A stretch of 64,000 nucleotides of DNA from Streptomyces sp. NBC_01216 (lineage in GTDB: Bacteria > Actinomycetota > Actinomycetes > Streptomycetales > Streptomycetaceae): assembly GCF_035994945.1 (NCBI RefSeq), contig NZ_CP108677.1, positions 5,642,001 through 5,706,000 on the forward strand, written 5' to 3'. The notes under the pieces are model-generated. The model was given only the letters and a program-made list of their open reading frames with translations. It did no database searches and was not told the origin of the DNA. The translations under genes and the position numbers were made by a program. Shown here one piece after another: positions 27,430 to 35,736 of this stretch; the first letter of the stretch is position 1; each line of letters opens with the position of its first letter.

Positions 27430-28641
27430 TCATTGCCGGTAGCCGCTCAGGAACCGCCCGATGCGCCCGACGGCCGCGTCCAGGTCGTCGGCGTGCGGCA
27501 GGGTCAGGATGCGGAAGTGGTCCGGGCGCGGCCAGTTGAATCCGGTGCCCTGCACCACCTGGATCTTCTCCCGCAGCAGCAGGTCCAGGACGAACTTCTC
27601 GTCGTCGTGGATCGGGTGCACCTTCGGGTCGAGCCTGGGGAAGGCGTACAGCGCGCCCTTGGGCTTCACGCAGGACACGCCGGGGATCTCGTTCAGCTTC
27701 TCCCACGCGCGGTCGCGCTGCTCGTACAGCCGTCCACCCGGGGCGGTCAGCTCGTGGATCGACTGCCGGCCGCCGAGCGCGGCCTGGATGGCGTACTGGG
27801 CCGGGGCGTTGGGGCACAGCCGCATCGAGGCCAGCATGGTCAGCCCCTCGAGGTAGTTTTTCGCGTGCTGCCGCGGGCCGCTGACGACCAGCCAGCCGGA
27901 GCGGAAGCCCGCCACCCGGTAGGTCTTGGAGAGTCCGGAGAAGGTGAGGACGACCAGGTCGGGGGCGAGGGCGGCGGCGGTGTGGTGCACGGCGTCGTCG
28001 TAGAGGATCTGGTCGTAGATCTCGTCGGCGAAGACCATGAGCCCGTGGCGCCGGGCGAGGTCGAGAACGCCCTCGACGATCTCGCGCGGATAGACCGCGC
28101 CGGTCGGGTTGTTGGGGTTGATGATCACGACGGCGCGGGTCCGGTCGGTGATCTTCGACGCCATGTCGTCGAGGTCCGGGTACCACTCCGCTGACTCGTC
28201 GCAGAGGTAGTGCACGGCCCTGCCGCCCGCGAGGGTGGTGGCGGCGGTCCACAGGGGGAAGTCGGGGGCGGGGATCAGGATCTCGTCGCCGTCCTCCAGG
28301 AGTGCCTGAACGGCCATCGAGACCAGTTCGGAGACACCGTTGCCGAGGAAGACGTCGTCGACGTCGACGTCCGGCAACCCCTGCGCCTGATAGCGCTGGG
28401 CCACGGCCCGCCGGGCGGAGAGGATGCCGCGGGAGTCGGTGTAGCCGTGTGCCTTCGGAAGCATCCGGATCATGTCCTGGACGATCTCCTCGGGGGCCTC
28501 GAAGCCGAAGAGCGCCGGGTTGCCGGTGTTGAGGCGCAGGACGCTGTGGCCCGCCTCCTCCAGGGCGTTGGCGTGCTCGATCACCGGACCGCGGATCTCG
28601 TAGCAGACCTCGCTCAGCTTGCTCGACTGCCGGAACTCCAT
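27430..28641 (-). CDS. PLP-dependent aminotransferase, AlaA type
   Basis: A 403-residue class I/II aminotransferase. PLP-binding features are N176-P-N-N-P-T-G (strand and loop), Asp206 and Tyr209 in ADEIYDQILYDD, the Schiff-base Lys239 in FSGLSKTYRVAGFRSGW, and the C-terminal Arg in HFRILTLP that holds the carboxylate. The start MEFRQSSKLSEVCYEIRGPV and overall sequence match the alanine-synthesising AlaA/YfbQ group (glutamate-pyruvate type) of actinobacteria; assignment to alanine is from family resemblance. Divergent from an HxlR-type regulator with 86 bases between starts, and the regulator operators lie in that gap, so it may be the controlled gene. Confidence 0.9.
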   Translation of the reverse strand: MEFRQSSKLSEVCYEIRGPVIEHANALEEAGHSVLRLNTGNPALFGFEAPEEIVQDMIRMLPKAHGYTDSRGILSARRAVAQRYQAQGLPDVDVDDVFLGNGVSELVSMAVQALLEDGDEILIPAPDFPLWTAATTLAGGRAVHYLCDESAEWYPDLDDMASKITDRTRAVVIINPNNPTGAVYPREIVEGVLDLARRHGLMVFADEIYDQILYDDAVHHTAAALAPDLVVLTFSGLSKTYRVAGFRSGWLVVSGPRQHAKNYLEGLTMLASMRLCPNAPAQYAIQAALGGRQSIHELTAPGGRLYEQRDRAWEKLNEIPGVSCVKPKGALYAFPRLDPKVHPIHDDEKFVLDLLLREKIQVVQGTGFNWPRPDHFRILTLPHADDLDAAVGRIGRFLSGYRQ

Positions 28642-28669
28642 GCGACGAACCTTCCCCAGAACCAGTGAT

Positions 28670-28705
28670 ACTTGGTTTTACCAAGTTGAAGCTTGGAAAG
28701 TCCAA
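28670..28705. promoter_or_regulatory. Double operator of the HxlR-type regulator
   Basis: Two inverted repeats in tandem: ACTTGG-TTTTA-CCAAGT (28670-28686, perfect 6-bp arms) and TTGG-AAAGT-CCAA (28693-28705), centres 21 bases apart, i.e. about two helical turns, the expected spacing for cooperative dimers. A further CAACTTG half-site follows. They lie between the aminotransferase and the regulator; autorepression is likely. Confidence 0.7.
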
Positions 28706-28720
28706 CAACTTGTCTAGACT
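28693..28720 (+). promoter_or_regulatory. Promoter of the HxlR-type regulator, probably leaderless
   Basis: TTGGAA (28693-28698), 16 bases, TAGACT (28715-28720). Transcription would start at or next to the ATG at 28728, so the mRNA is probably leaderless, which fits the lack of a ribosome site. The -35 lies inside the second operator repeat. Confidence 0.55.
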
Positions 28721-28727
28721 GCGTCGC

Positions 28728-29393
28728 ATGCCACGCCGCCGAAGCTATGACCAGTACTGCGCCGCCGCCCGCGCCCTCGACGCCGTCGGTGACCGCTGGA
28801 CGCTGCTGATCGTCCGCGAACTCCTCGCCGGACCACGCCGCTACACCGATCTGCACGCCGATCTGCCGGGTGTCAGCACGGACATGCTGGCCGGACGGCT
28901 CAAGGACATGGAGGGCGCCGGACTCGTCACGCGCCGCCGCCTTGCGCCGCCCGTCCCGGCGTACGTGTACGAACTCACCGCGCGCGGCACCACGCTGCTG
29001 CCCGTGCTGCGGGCCCTCGCCGCCTGGGGGGCGCCCGCCCTGGAGGAACCCCGGCCGACCGATGCCGTCCGCGCGCACTGGTTCGCCCTGCCGCTGCTGC
29101 GCGCACTGGACGGGCTCGCCGAGGGCGTCGTCCAGGTGACGTTGCCGGAGGGCGGGTTCCACGTACGGGTCGGCGGCGACTCCGCTCCGGAGTACGCCGA
29201 TGGGACGGCCGACGCCCCGGACGCGCACCTGCGGACGGACATGGCGACCTGCCGCGCCCTGGCGAGCGGCGCACTCGCACTCTCCGAGGCCGTCGCGAGC
29301 GGCCGAGCCGAACTGACCGGACCGACCGAACCGACCGAGCCGGCCGGCCTCCGGTCGGGGCACTCGGGAAGCGCATCCGTCGCCGCCGGGTGA
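28728..29393 (+). CDS. HxlR-type winged-helix transcriptional regulator
   Basis: A 221-residue regulator. The winged helix (residues about 10-95) shows the HxlR pattern: Cys11 near the start, A-V-G-D-R-W-T-L-L-I-V-R-E-L-L, R-R-Y-T-D-L, P-G-V-S-T-D-M-L-A-x-R-L-K-D-M-E recognition region, and the wing Y-E-L-T-x-R-G. A C-terminal extension of about 120 residues (SCP2-like region with W-F-A-L-P-L-L) is longer than in minimal HxlR proteins and may bind a ligand. The ATG at 28728 has no ribosome site; see the promoter entry. Two operator palindromes lie upstream, so it probably represses itself and perhaps the divergent aminotransferase. Confidence 0.86.
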   Translation: MPRRRSYDQYCAAARALDAVGDRWTLLIVRELLAGPRRYTDLHADLPGVSTDMLAGRLKDMEGAGLVTRRRLAPPVPAYVYELTARGTTLLPVLRALAAWGAPALEEPRPTDAVRAHWFALPLLRALDGLAEGVVQVTLPEGGFHVRVGGDSAPEYADGTADAPDAHLRTDMATCRALASGALALSEAVASGRAELTGPTEPTEPAGLRSGHSGSASVAAG

Positions 29394-29491
29394 CCCGAGC
29401 CGTCGCCCGCCGTCCCCGCACCGTCGAAGCCGTACGTCCGGGCCGCACCCCGACGCGGCACCGGTCCGCGGCACCGTGACCGCGGACCGGC

Positions 29492-30154
29492 ATGATGGGC
29501 CGGGTGCGATTCCTGCCGACCACCTGGGAGAAGCTGACCGACGCCGTCGCGGCGCATGTCGACGGGACGACCTCAGGTGACGGCGGCGAGTGGCTCAAGG
29601 TGGGCGTGGACGGCGCACCCGCCGCGCACACCGGGGAGTTCGTCCGGCGGCTGGCCGACGCGCTGCGGCTGCGCGGGCGTTCCGTGCTCGTGGTGGGTAC
29701 CGGCGGCTTCCTGCGCCCGGCGTCGCTGCGCTTCGAGTACGGCAGGCGGGACCCGGACGCCTACTACGACGGCTGGTTCGACACCGGGGCGCTCTGGCGC
29801 GAGGTGCTGGGCCCTTTGGGGCCCGGCGGCACCGGGCGCGTCCTGCCCGACCTGTGGGACCCCGACACGGACCGGGCGACCCGCAGCCCGTACGTGCCGC
29901 TGCCGCCGGGGGGAGTCCTGCTCCTGCACGGTCCGTTCCTGCTCGGCCGCTGGTTCCCCTTCGACCTGACCGTGCACCTGCGGCTGTCACCCGGCGCCCT
30001 CGCCCGGCGTACCGAAGAGCCCTGGACGCTGCCCGCCTTCGCGCGGTACGAGGACGAGGTCGGCCCCGCCGACTCCGCCGACCTGGTCGTCCGCGCCGAC
30101 GACCCGCGCCACCCGGCCTGGAGCGGCCTGCCCGGCGGTGCCCCGGCCTCCTGA
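29492..30154 (+). CDS. Uridine kinase-like protein with degenerate P-loop
   Basis: A 220-residue protein of the group usually annotated as uridine kinase in Streptomyces. The fold pattern is P-loop kinase-like: beta strand VGVDG, a helix (EFVRRLADALRLRG), then V-L-V-V-G-T-G-G-F-L-R-P, the R-R-D-P-D-A-Y-Y-D-G-W-F-D lid-like motif, and L-L-H-G-P-F-L. The nucleotide loop reads GVDGAPAAHTGE instead of GxxxxGK(S/T): no Lys. So catalysis with ATP is doubtful for this copy. Start is uncertain: ATG at 29492 or GTG at 29504 (VRFLPTTWEKL). Confidence 0.7.
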   Translation: MMGRVRFLPTTWEKLTDAVAAHVDGTTSGDGGEWLKVGVDGAPAAHTGEFVRRLADALRLRGRSVLVVGTGGFLRPASLRFEYGRRDPDAYYDGWFDTGALWREVLGPLGPGGTGRVLPDLWDPDTDRATRSPYVPLPPGGVLLLHGPFLLGRWFPFDLTVHLRLSPGALARRTEEPWTLPAFARYEDEVGPADSADLVVRADDPRHPAWSGLPGGAPAS

Positions 30155-30329
30155 TGCCGCGTCGGGACAGGCGCGGCCCCCGGGCACACCGCCCGCCGCG
30201 GCTCCGGGTGCGCCCCGGGCGTCCCGGCTGTCCGAGTTCACGAGCCCCCGGCATGGAGTCCTGAACCGAACGGGGCATGACGGTCTCCGTCACAAGGGGA
30301 CGTCGTCCGGAGCGCCTGGGGGGACTGTC

Positions 30330-30757
30330 GTGGGCGGCAGATCGAAGGTTTCGGTGCGTCGACGCAGACGCGTCGGCATGGTGTGGGTGGTCGTGTCCGT
30401 CCTGCTGATCGGAGTGGCGGCCGCGCTGGGCGCCGTGGCCGAACTCACCCCGGCGCAGGGCGGCATCCTGCTCACGGAGACGGTTCTGCCGCGGTACCAG
30501 GTGGCCTGGCTGATGACCGCGGCCCTCGACGGCCGCCTCGACGTCGACGACAACCAGCACCACCCGACGCCGACCCGCCGGAGAGCCCCGCGCGACCGCG
30601 CTGTCGATCCGACGGTCAAGGACGTGCTCGACCATGTTCCCCGGCCGTGGCGTCGGTGGCGGCCCCCACCGCCTCCGGCGGTGGTTCCGGCGGGGGCGAC
30701 TTCGGAGGTGACGGGGTGGGCGGCGGCGAAGGTGGCGGAGGCGGCGGCTCCTGGTGA
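30330..30757 (+). pseudogene. Small Gly-rich membrane protein, apparently frameshifted
   Basis: From GTG 30330 (GGGGGGA six bases ahead) one frame gives a basic start, a membrane helix (WVVVSVLLIGVAAALGAVAEL) and a conserved-looking domain to about 30645 (VKDVLDHVP). After the CCCC run near 30645 that frame turns into Arg/Pro/Trp-rich nonsense, while another frame yields a natural Gly-rich tail ending GGGSW and a stop at 30755-30757. A strong terminator starts two bases after that stop, which supports it as the true end. So either a real frameshift mutation, a sequencing error in the C run, or (less likely) recoding. Confidence 0.6.
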
Positions 30758-30759
30758 AC

Positions 30760-30795
30760 GGGGGGCGCCGGCCGCTCTCTCGGTCGGCGCCCCCC
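30760..30795 (+). terminator. Terminator between convergent genes
   Basis: GGGGGGCGCCG (30760-30770) pairs perfectly with CGGCGCCCCCC (30785-30795), with three more inner pairs. It lies between the Gly-rich membrane protein remnant and the convergent PfkB kinase and can serve both. Confidence 0.75.
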
Positions 30796-30843
30796 GTACC
30801 GGCCGTACGGCCGGGCGCCCACCCGGCCTCGCCGCGGATGTGA

Positions 30844-31773
30844 TCAAAGCTCCCGGCGCCGGGAGCTTCCGGCTCTCCCGCCGCCGCTCCCGGGTGGTCT
30901 GCCGCCCACCACGGTCACGGCCTCCGCGCCCGCCCGGCAGCCGGCCTCGGCCGCCTTCGCCGGTCCGGCCCCCGCGAGGCGCGCGGCGAGGAACGCGCCG
31001 GTGAAGGCGTCGCCCGCCCCTGTGGAGTCGACCGGGCGCACCGCCGGCGCCGTGACCCGGGCCGTCACCTCGCCACGCTCCGCCACCAGTGCCCCCTCCC
31101 CGCCCAGGGTGACGGCCACCAGGGGGAAGGCGCGGCTCAGTTCCCCCGCCGCCCCGGCCGGTCCGGACCGGCCGGTGAGCAGCCGGGCCTCGTCGGCGTT
31201 GGGGAACAGCACGTCCGCCCCCGCCACCGCGGCCAGGAACCGGTCCGCTCCCCGCTCCGAGAGGAATCCCGCCGACGCCGGATCCACGCTCACGGTGATG
31301 CCCGCCTCCCGCGCCTGCCTCAGCGCGAGCCGGGCCGTCGTCCGGCTCGGCTCGGCGAAGAAGAGGTATCCGGACAGGTGTAGATGGGCGACCCCGTTGA
31401 GCAGGGCGGACGACCAGTCGGTGGGGGAGAGGCGGAGGGCGGCGCCGCTGTCGGTCAGGAAGGTCCGCTCCGAACTCGGGTCGACCAGCGCGATCACCGT
31501 CGCGGTGGCGGCCTGCGGGTCCGTGACCAGCAGCGGCAGCACCCCGGCCCGGCGCAGCTCCCGGTCATGCCAGTCCGCCGCGTCGCTGCCGGTCCGCCCG
31601 AGCAGCCGCACGTCCGGGCACCCCGACCGGGCGGCCCAGCAGGCCGCGTTGGCCCCGGCGCCGCCCGGCAGGGTACGGATCTCGGCCGTCGTGTCCGTCG
31701 CGGGCGTGAGCGGGGTCCTGTGCCGTGCGATCACGTCGGTGACCACGTCCCCGACGACCAGCAGCGCCGTCAC
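30844..31773 (-). CDS. PfkB-family carbohydrate kinase, probable pseudouridine kinase
   Basis: A 309-residue ribokinase-family enzyme. Near the N-terminus L-P-G-G-A-G-A-N-A-A (substrate/signature 1) and near the C-terminus DSTGAGDAFTGAF (signature 2, catalytic Asp in GAGD) are intact. It overlaps the end of psuG by four bases (GTGA), so both are translated together. In E. coli the PsuK kinase phosphorylates pseudouridine and PsuG then cleaves pseudouridine 5'-phosphate to uracil and ribose 5-phosphate; context makes this the PsuK role here. The C-terminal tail (SGGGRAGSSRRREL) is disordered. Confidence 0.85.
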   Translation of the reverse strand: MTALLVVGDVVTDVIARHRTPLTPATDTTAEIRTLPGGAGANAACWAARSGCPDVRLLGRTGSDAADWHDRELRRAGVLPLLVTDPQAATATVIALVDPSSERTFLTDSGAALRLSPTDWSSALLNGVAHLHLSGYLFFAEPSRTTARLALRQAREAGITVSVDPASAGFLSERGADRFLAAVAGADVLFPNADEARLLTGRSGPAGAAGELSRAFPLVAVTLGGEGALVAERGEVTARVTAPAVRPVDSTGAGDAFTGAFLAARLAGAGPAKAAEAGCRAGAEAVTVVGGRPPGSGGGRAGSSRRREL

Positions 31774-32681
31774 CCGGCGTCGCGGAAGGACGTCGCGATC
31801 CGCGCCGCGAGTCGCACGTTCCCACGTACGGCCGCGAGGTTCGCCTCCAGTGAAGCCCCGCCGGTGTGCGTGGTCAGGTACTCCAGCAGGAACGGTGTGA
31901 CGGCCTGTCCGGTGATCCCCTTCTCCCGCGCCTCGGCCAGCCCCCGCGCCAGCACCCGGTCGTGCAGCTCCGGGTCCAGCTGGTCGGAGGCGGCGACCGG
32001 GTTGGCCACGACGAGCGAGGAGCACGGCGCGCCCAGGGAGTCCCGGGCCCGCATCACCCGGGCCGTCTCCTCGGGCGTGTCGACCGTCCAGTCGACCGGT
32101 TCCCCTGACGAGGCCAGGTAGAAGCCGGGGAACCACCGCGTGCCGTACCCGAGCACCGTCACGCCCAGCGTCTCCAGGCGCTGGAGCGTCGCGGGGACGT
32201 CGAGGATCGACTTGACGCCCGCGCAGACCACCGTGATCCCGACCCGGGAGAGCAGCCGCAGATCCGCCGACTCGTCCTGCGTCCGGTCCCACTCCCGGTG
32301 TACGCCGCCGAGTCCGCCGGTCGCGAAGACGCGGATGCCGGCGGTGTCCGCGAGGAAGGCCGTCGCGGAGACCGTGGTCGCCCCCGTCGCGCCCGCCGCG
32401 AAGGCGGGCGCGAGGTCGCGGTGCCCCAGCTTCCGTACGTCCGGGTCCCGCGCGACGCGGTCCAGCCGGTCCGGTTCCAGCCCCACATGGGCGGTGCCGT
32501 CGATCACGGCGATGGTGGCGGGTACGGCGCCCTCGTCCCGGACGATCGCCTCCAGTTCCCGTGCCACGGCCAGGTTGCGCGGGCGCGGCAGGCCGTGCGC
32601 GATGATCGTGGACTCGAGCGCGACGACGGGGAGGCCCTCGCGGAGAGCCTCCCGCACCTCTTCGGACACCTGTATGGCCAT
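31770..32681 (-). CDS. psuG: Pseudouridine-5'-phosphate glycosidase
   Basis: A 303-residue PsuG (IndA-like) enzyme that breaks the C-C glycosidic bond of pseudouridine 5'-phosphate. Visible conserved segments are V-V-A-L-E-S-T-I-I-A-H-G-L-P-x-P (with the active-site Glu), V-R-K-L-G-H-R-D-L, F-A-T-G-G-I/L-G-G-V-H, V-C-A-G-V-K-S-I-L-D (with the Schiff-base Lys) and the Y-G-T-x-x-F-P-x-F motif. Start ATG 32681 begins at MAIQVSEEV. First gene of a two-gene operon with the downstream PfkB kinase; together they salvage pseudouridine from RNA turnover. Confidence 0.92.
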   Translation of the reverse strand: MAIQVSEEVREALREGLPVVALESTIIAHGLPRPRNLAVARELEAIVRDEGAVPATIAVIDGTAHVGLEPDRLDRVARDPDVRKLGHRDLAPAFAAGATGATTVSATAFLADTAGIRVFATGGLGGVHREWDRTQDESADLRLLSRVGITVVCAGVKSILDVPATLQRLETLGVTVLGYGTRWFPGFYLASSGEPVDWTVDTPEETARVMRARDSLGAPCSSLVVANPVAASDQLDPELHDRVLARGLAEAREKGITGQAVTPFLLEYLTTHTGGASLEANLAAVRGNVRLAARIATSFRDAG

Positions 32682-32727
32682 GTCCCATCCCTGGCGCGGC
32701 GGCGGACCGGTCAAACCTCGGCGGCGG

Positions 32728-33927
32728 TCATCCGCCACAGCCGGGCAGCGCGGGCAGCCGTCCGGCGTCCACCACCTGGATGACCGACCGGGAACCGTCC
32801 GCCTTGGCGTCGCCGAGGCTGTAGGCGACGGCCAGGGCGCCGTCGCCCGCCTGGGCGTAGCCGTAGGCCGGTGTGATCCGGGTGTAGGAGAGCGAGCCGA
32901 GGTCCAGGGCGTAGGAGGTCTCCGGCGTGCGCCAGGTGATCAGCCGGCCGCTGATCCGCAGCTGGTCCATCCCGTCGACCGCCGGGGACGTCGTCACCAC
33001 GGCCGTCGGCCGGGCGTCCCCGGTCCGCCAGACCATGAGGCGGGGTTCGGTCTCGCCCGCCACCCATGCCCAGGTGGTGCCGTCGGAGACGACCGAGCGG
33101 AGGTCGCGGAGGGCGGCGAGCGGAGCGGGCAGGGCGGCGGACCTCAGGCCGCGGAGGGAGACGGCGGAGAGCCGGGTGGTGGGGCCGGCCGACTCGCGCC
33201 ACACCAGCAGGCCGCCGGCGGCGAAGGGGGTGTCCATCACGCCGGTGTGGACGGCGCGGGGCTCGCCGCCGGCCACCGGGGCCGCGTACACCGTCGCCTC
33301 GCCGTCTCCGACGCCCTGCGCCCAGTGGACGGTTCCTCCGCTGACGACGGGCCGGGGGAGCGGCCCCGGGCGGTCGGCGTGGGTGAGGCGGCGGGCTGTT
33401 CCCGTGGTGCCGTCCCAGACGTACAGACTCCACGGGCTGTCCAGGGTCCGTCCTTCCAGGACGGCGAAGGCCGCCCACCGCCGCCCGTCGTAGTCGGCGG
33501 CGAGCAACTGGTGTGCGTCGGGGTCGTCGAAGGCGAGGAGGGTACGCGGGGAGCCGCCGCCGGCTTCGACGAGGGCCGCGCGACGCCGGCCGGAACCGGT
33601 GAGCTGGACGGCGGTCCAGCCGGGGCCCGCGTCGCTGAGCACGGCCCGTTCGCCGGGCGGGGTGCGTACCTCTCCCGCGGCGAGCGCGGAGCTCCAGGGG
33701 GCGGGCAGCCGTACTTCGCAGGCGGCGGCGAGCGTCCGCGGCCCCGGGCCGGAGGGCGAACCCGTGGCCTGGGGGGAGCGTGAGGCGCTCGTGGCCGAGG
33801 CGGCGTCCGGGGTGGGGGCGGGGCCGGGCCCCGCCGACGAGCATCCCGTGAGCAGGACGCCCGTCAGCAGCAGGGCCGGCGGGAAGACCCCGCCGGCCAG
33901 GGGGAAGGCCCTACCAGACGTAGCCAC
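32728..33927 (-). CDS. Beta-propeller-like lipoprotein
   Basis: A 399-residue lipoprotein: signal with lipobox LLTGC near residue 28, then a Ser/Pro/Ala-rich tether, and a domain with repeating W-x-x-x-A/V-A-G... and D-G-x-x-x-A-W blades (WSLYVWDGTTG, VVSGGTVHWAQGVGDG, LVWRESAGPTT, WAWVAGETEPRLMVW) like TolB/WD-type beta propellers. Two Cys (C69 region and the C-terminal PGCGG) may be bridged and close the propeller. The GTG start at 33927 lies 17 bases inside the end of the upstream C39 peptidase gene, so the two are translationally coupled. Function unknown. Confidence 0.75.
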   Translation of the reverse strand: MATSGRAFPLAGGVFPPALLLTGVLLTGCSSAGPGPAPTPDAASATSASRSPQATGSPSGPGPRTLAAACEVRLPAPWSSALAAGEVRTPPGERAVLSDAGPGWTAVQLTGSGRRRAALVEAGGGSPRTLLAFDDPDAHQLLAADYDGRRWAAFAVLEGRTLDSPWSLYVWDGTTGTARRLTHADRPGPLPRPVVSGGTVHWAQGVGDGEATVYAAPVAGGEPRAVHTGVMDTPFAAGGLLVWRESAGPTTRLSAVSLRGLRSAALPAPLAALRDLRSVVSDGTTWAWVAGETEPRLMVWRTGDARPTAVVTTSPAVDGMDQLRISGRLITWRTPETSYALDLGSLSYTRITPAYGYAQAGDGALAVAYSLGDAKADGSRSVIQVVDAGRLPALPGCGG

Positions 33928-34798
33928 GGCCGCCCATGATGGTGGTGAGGGTGTCGGAGGAGATGTGCGCCGACCTGGGTACGGAGCCTGCCCAGGAGAT
34001 CACGCTGGTACTCACCCCGCCCACCGGGTCGAGGTAGTTGACCTGCGCCGCCGCGGTGTCCGCGTTGTAGCCGTCGATCGCGACCCAGTGGAAGATCTCT
34101 ATGTTGGGATGGCCGACGAGGTGCGGGCCGCCCGGCACCTCCCAGGCGTTGCCGGCGATCGCGTAGTCGTGGTCGGTGTTGTGGGTGATGTGCTGCCGGA
34201 AGTTCGTCTTGTCGGTCGCCGTCGGCGTGTAGGGCAGGGCCCTGGGCACGTATCCGGCTCCGGGCAGCCGCTTGTTGAGCGCGTCGGCCATCGGATAGCC
34301 GGTCGGGCTGGAGACGTTGATGTTGATGCCGTACCAGGCGGTGCCGTTGGTGCCGGTCTTCAGGAGTGTCGCCGCGTCCTGCTGGGAGCGGCCCGCGACG
34401 CCGTCGTGGGCGGACTGGGTGATCACGAGGGCGGCCGGCCCGCACCAGTAGGACGTCTTCTGCGGCTGGTGCAGGCCGCCCGACAGCCGATAGCCGGCGA
34501 GCGCCCGGCTGTCGGTGGCCTTGGCGTAGGAACCGGCGGCCTGTGCTTGCTTGACGGCATCCAGTCGCTGCTGGGCGGGAGTCAGGCGCTGGGGGCCGAG
34601 GGTGTCGTAGGCGGCCTTGTAGGCGGCGCCGGGGGCGATTGGCGGCAGGGAGGCCGCGCCGAAGGGTGACGTGACGGTGGCCGAGCCGGGCACCGGGTCA
34701 CCCGGGGCCGCGTGTGCCGTGGGTGCGGCCACGGTGGCCGCGAACAGCGCCGCGGTGGCCAGGGCGAGGGCGCGGGGGAGGAAGGCTGAGGATGACAT
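33911..34798 (-). CDS. Secreted C39-family (papain-like) cysteine peptidase
   Basis: A 295-residue exported protein: signal peptide 1-31 ending AHA-AP, then about 60 residues of helical propeptide-like sequence, then a Peptidase_C39_2 domain. The catalytic Cys is in KTSYWCGPAAL, the His in IFHWVAIDGYN and the Asp/Asn in VNYLDPVGG. The GTSYWCGPA form is common in Streptomyces secreted C39-like proteins. No peptide-exporter ABC domain is attached, so it is a free peptidase. The ATG at 34798 has GGAAGAG upstream. Coupled to a beta-propeller lipoprotein by a 17-base overlap. Confidence 0.85.
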   Translation of the reverse strand: MSSSAFLPRALALATAALFAATVAAPTAHAAPGDPVPGSATVTSPFGAASLPPIAPGAAYKAAYDTLGPQRLTPAQQRLDAVKQAQAAGSYAKATDSRALAGYRLSGGLHQPQKTSYWCGPAALVITQSAHDGVAGRSQQDAATLLKTGTNGTAWYGININVSSPTGYPMADALNKRLPGAGYVPRALPYTPTATDKTNFRQHITHNTDHDYAIAGNAWEVPGGPHLVGHPNIEIFHWVAIDGYNADTAAAQVNYLDPVGGVSTSVISWAGSVPRSAHISSDTLTTIMGGRGYVW

Positions 34799-35373
34799 CG
34801 CACTCTTCCGTCGGAGGTGAGGGGAGACGTTCACGGGGTCCGTCGCGTGCACGCTTCGTGTGACGGGGCCCGGCGGATTCCCGGCGGCATGCGGCGGGCG
34901 TGCCGGGGACTCCGTCCGCGACCGGCGGGGCGCCGAGGGGCGCCGGCCGGTTCTTCCGCCGGGCCGGCGCCTTTCCTCCTCGGTCGGCGGGTTCCGCGTA
35001 CGAGGGGGCCCGTGGCCGGGCGTGCCGAGATGTCCACCCGTCCCTTCTACGACGGTCCGGTGAGCGGCCACGACCGGATGTACGCCGACCGGCGGTGCGG
35101 GCGGCACCGTACGAGGGGTGCGCGCGCCGGTTGAGGGAGCCGGGACCGCCGCCACGGAATCGGTGGCCGGGAGGCCCGCTCCGTGCGCCGGTGTCCGGCG
35201 AGGGCGCGGGCCCGCCCCGGCCGCGTCGGCCCGTGGGTCCCGACGTCGCCCTTCGGATTTCGTCGTCCTCGCCCCGGAAGGGGAAGCCGCCTGGTCACAG
35301 CGCTATCGGAGGCAGGGATTCCAGCGGGTCCCGCGCGTGGGGAGACGTCCTGCCCCCGCTACAGTCACCGGCC
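34799..35373. other. Intergenic region, C39 peptidase to cupin (575 bases)
   Basis: Divergent promoters for the peptidase and the cupin must lie here. A short frame at 35030-35134 (34 codons, starting M-S-T-R-P-F-Y-D-G) has protein-like composition at first but turns Arg-rich and has no ribosome site; I do not call it. No RNA gene or insertion sequence is seen. Confidence 0.4.
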
Positions 35374-35730
35374 ATGACCACACACGACCGCCCTTCCTTC
35401 TCCGTCCACATCCCCGACGCGGACCTGGAACCGGAGCCCCTGGACCCCGCTCAGATCGTCTCCGGGACCCCCGAGGTGACCGGAAAGGTCCTCTGGGAGT
35501 CGTCCGACGGCAGCCAGGTGCGCGGCATCTGGCAGATCACGCCCGGCGTGATGACGGACACCGAGGCCGACGAACTCTTCGTCGTCGTGAGCGGGCGCGC
35601 CACCGTCGCGGTGGAGGGCGGCGCGACGATGGAGATCGGCCCCGGCGACGCCTGTGTGCTGCGCGAGGGCGACCGGACCACCTGGACCGTGCACGAGACT
35701 CTGCGCAAGGCGTACCACATCAGCCTCTAG
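35374..35730 (+). CDS. Cupin domain protein
   Basis: A 118-residue single cupin_3-type protein. The barrel motifs are W-Q-I-T-P-G-V-M-T-D-T-E-A-D-E-L-F-V-V-V-S-G-R-A-T and P-G-D-A-C-V-L-R-E-G-D-R-T-T-W-T-V-H. The first motif lacks the H-x-H pair of metal-binding cupins and keeps only Glu, so metal binding may be changed or lost. Similar small cupins include (S)-ureidoglycine aminohydrolase-like proteins of unknown substrate. ATG at 35374. Confidence 0.8.
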   Translation: MTTHDRPSFSVHIPDADLEPEPLDPAQIVSGTPEVTGKVLWESSDGSQVRGIWQITPGVMTDTEADELFVVVSGRATVAVEGGATMEIGPGDACVLREGDRTTWTVHETLRKAYHISL

Positions 35731-35736
35731 GCGTTC

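Noticed and set aside
35030..35134. Small ORF starting M-S-T-R-P-F-Y-D-G in the gap before the cupin gene
   Set aside because: No ribosome site, Arg-rich end typical of GC shadow, and no recognised family.
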